7,675 bases of DNA from the NCBI GenBank assembly GCA_017610525.1, contig JAFCBW010000061.1:1-7675 (forward strand), given 5' to 3'. The stretch comes from Candidatus Nanohalarchaeota archaeon (lineage in GTDB: Archaea > EX4484-52 > B79-G9). The notes under the pieces are model-generated. The model worked only from the letters and a program-made list of their open reading frames with translations, did not search any database and was not told the DNA's origin. Shown piece after piece: positions 6,336 through 7,675 of this stretch. Every line of letters starts with the position of its first letter. Position 1 is the stretch's first letter. The position numbers were made by a program, and so were the translations under genes.

Positions 6336-6727
6336 GGAGACGAGTCTGTAAAATACCAATTCTCTAATTCTTCACCTGATACAGGCGTAGAGCAGTTTGC
6401 CCAGATGTCATGTAGCAGATACTGGATAGAGCGTGCATTCGAGGATGGAAAAGGGATAGCTGTGTCTTCCCAGATTACCAAGTCCGTGGTTGGACCGGAT
6501 GGCACCACCATATGGCGCTATCTCTGCTTGCAATGCTCGTTCTATTGATGCGGGTCATGGATTTTGGTAAAATGGCAGAATTATTGACAGTTCAGGATGT
6601 GAAAGAGATCCTTGAAGTAATGCTGCCAAAAATGGTGATTACGGAAAAGGAAATCCTGGGAATCATCGAAGAAAAGCATAAGGCGCGATATTCAGCAAGA
6701 ATGTCGCATCATTATAGAAATGGGTAA
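6336..6727 (+). pseudogene. C-terminal remnant of an IS701/IS4-like DDE transposase, frameshifted
   Basis: Frame 1 (6336 to about 6463) encodes KYQFSNSSPDTGVEQFAQ, then SRYWIERAFEDGKG. The next frame (about 6464-6727) encodes DYQVRGWTGWHHHMALSLLAM and ends at the TAA of 6725-6727. Together these give the familiar transposase C-terminus: the RYWIERAF segment carries the catalytic Glu of the DDE triad, and DYQVRxWxxWHHHMAL follows. A one-base frameshift lies near 6460-6470. Most of the protein, including the two catalytic Asp residues, is absent upstream, where the isoprenoid-synthase-like gene ends. This is a dead fragment marking past insertion and deletion. The IS family is assigned from memory of the motif. 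Confidence 0.75.
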
Positions 6728-6965
6728 CTGGGCAATACCTGCGGGTAATGCAAAGCGCAAGTGTAATTTCGTAAGCGTCAGAAACGTTTGTTTCAGCTGT
6801 AGCTTATTGTGTAAGTTTCGGTGAATGGGGGATTGCAGTGTTCGGATACAGAAAATATTCCGTCAACGGTTAGTTATGGGTGTGATATACACTTAAAAAA
6901 GTGTAGTGTTGGAAATGAACGAATCGATTGCAGTTACAAAAGAGGCGTATGCGAAAAAGAGATTT
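6728..6965. other. Gene-poor interval after the transposase remnant
   Basis: No convincing reading frame is visible on either strand. The segment just after the transposase stop should contain the right end of the element, but with the left end deleted no terminal inverted repeat can be confirmed. The only clear structure is the hairpin at 6888-6905. Confidence 0.4.
6888..6905. repeat. Perfect inverted repeat TACACTT-AAAA-AAGTGTA
   Basis: A seven-pair perfect stem flanks an AAAA loop. It has no T run on the + strand, so an intrinsic terminator is unlikely. It could be a binding site for a dimeric protein or part of the old insertion-element end; nothing in the context decides. Confidence 0.4.
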
Positions 6966-7250
6966 TCATCTACAAGGAGCGATAAAAACATCACCCGAGA
7001 CAAGGGTGCCCCCATATCGCGCAAACATCGCACATAACATATCCGAGGGAGCAAACATGTCGAATACGTTGATGTCGACATCCTGCCAGCGCTGCCTGAA
7101 ACGATGACTGTATGAGAGCGCCGCCCGTTCTCTCATGCGATCCCCGATTCCCGGCAGATCATAAAAAGTTACCCATACCACACTGCACCCCTGCTGACAG
7201 TAAAACCGCGCAATCTCGATGGCATTCGACATAGAATGCAAAAAAACCAG
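6966..7250 (-). pseudogene. Possible decayed CHAT (caspase-like) C-terminal fragment on the minus strand
   Basis: The minus-strand frame, open back to an ATG at 7481, carries LVFLHSMSNAIEIARFYCQQ and later RAALSYSHRF and VDINVFDMF, ending at 6966. This order resembles the end of CHAT domains, where a LVFLNACxS strand holds the catalytic Cys, followed by AR..., a glycine-hydrophobic strand, and a DxAALxFSxxFY helix. Here the Cys position reads Met, so any such protease would be inactive. The 5' half of the frame overlaps the decayed DUF4157 sequence on the + strand, so only the 3' half is considered. The match is by eye; it may be a chance open frame in higher-GC DNA. Confidence 0.22.
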
Positions 7251-7517
7251 TGTCGCATACGTCGCTATCGGTGGGGGCGCCAAATGCTTTGCGCAACCAC
7301 AGTCCCTTCTGGATATGCTCGAGACGCTCTCGTTACGATCAGCGTCAAAGCCTGCTGCAGCGCATCCTTGTACTATGGCTGTTTGATGGAAGGCGTGGTT
7401 CGCACCCCCGGGGAGCGGTCTCGATGCGGTCGCATGTGGGCTTTGGCAAGACCGGATCGGTGGCGGATGATGTTGATGCATGGACGCGGGGTTGTCGTAT
7501 GAGATCGCTGGTTCTGA

Positions 7518-7675
7518 CGATTGCGCTATTCATTGGTGGTCGGAGGCATGCGGCCTCTGGCAGAATCTGAGCGTGCCTATTTTGAGCCGAGGTTTGGAGC
7601 TGATTTTAATCAGGTAAAGGTGCATACGGGTGTGCATGTGGCTTAGTCTGCACGGGCGGTAAACGCACAGGCTTT
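7518..7675 (+). pseudogene. Second DUF4157 gene, decayed, with in-frame TAG, running off the window
   Basis: The frame from 7518 encodes a clear DUF4157 start: GGMRPLAESERAYFEPRFG, then ADFNQVKVHTGVHVA. A TAG at 7644-7646 follows, and after it SARAVNAQAF, where related proteins read AESARAVNARAF. The TAG therefore replaces a Glu-like codon. A TGA at 7515 closes the frame upstream. Farther upstream, out of frame, LLQRILVLWLF (near 7350) and SVADDVDAW (near 7457-7483) look like worn versions of the LQRTIGNQAV and EADRVA elements seen in the intact gene at 1733. The gene thus probably began near 7300 and has taken several indels. The base composition is much richer in GC than the intact copy, so it is not a recent duplicate of it. 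The rest of the domain, including any HExxH, lies beyond the edge. Confidence 0.7.

Noticed and set aside
6104..6511. Minus-strand 135-codon frame
   Set aside because: It is antisense to the end of the isoprenoid-synthase-like gene and to the transposase remnant, both of which have clear homology on the + strand.
7236..7570. Two overlapping + strand frames of 88 and 106 codons
   Set aside because: Neither is a coherent protein. Short pieces in them look like worn parts of the DUF4157 N-terminus, so they are treated as fragments of that pseudogene.

Overview
The window most likely comes from a euryarchaeon, probably a methanogen or relative (Methanosarcina/Methanoperedens type). Three things point there. 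Two starts are preceded by the archaeal ribosome-binding core GGTGA. The first gene ends in a single C-terminal membrane anchor followed by a short basic tail. DUF4157 proteins, which accompany extracellular contractile injection systems (eCIS), are known in these archaea. No rRNA, tRNA or housekeeping gene confirms it, so the assignment is an inference. The region reads as accessory DNA: nearly every intact gene has a broken or partial relative nearby.

Layout, all main genes on the + strand. (1) 3-806: the 3' end of a surface protein with a beta-propeller fragment, two fibronectin type III domains and a C-terminal membrane helix. (2) 821-1027: a truncated carboxypeptidase-regulatory-like beta-sandwich protein. 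(3) 1054-1689: a YkgJ-type cysteine-cluster gene broken by an in-frame TAA. (4) 1733-3451: a 572-residue DUF4157 protein with a zincin-like HELTH motif. (5) 3462-3881: a 139-residue beta-rich protein 10 bp downstream. (6) 3904-4557: a class I isoprenoid-synthase-like pseudogene with a lost start, a nonsense codon and no C-terminus. (7) 4599-5222: an intact YkgJ-type protein. (8) 5344-6288: an intact isoprenoid-synthase-like protein. (9) 6336-6727: the frameshifted C-terminal remnant of an IS701/IS4-like transposase. (10) 6728-7675: a higher-GC tail with no intact gene, a possible minus-strand CHAT-like fragment, and a second, decayed DUF4157 gene running off the edge with an in-frame TAG.

The most interesting signal is the repeated pairing of two enzyme-like families beside the DUF4157 gene. 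One is a cysteine-cluster (probably metal-binding) protein with a helical N-terminal extension; the other is an E-isoprenyl-diphosphate-synthase fold with a DDxxD first motif and an altered NDxxS second motif. Each family appears twice, once intact and once broken. This looks like a duplicated two-gene cassette attached to an eCIS-type cargo gene, with one copy decaying. A testable idea is that the cassette makes a prenyl compound or prenyl modification linked to the DUF4157 cargo; nothing in the sequence proves that. No eCIS structural gene (sheath, tube, baseplate or ATPase) lies in the window.
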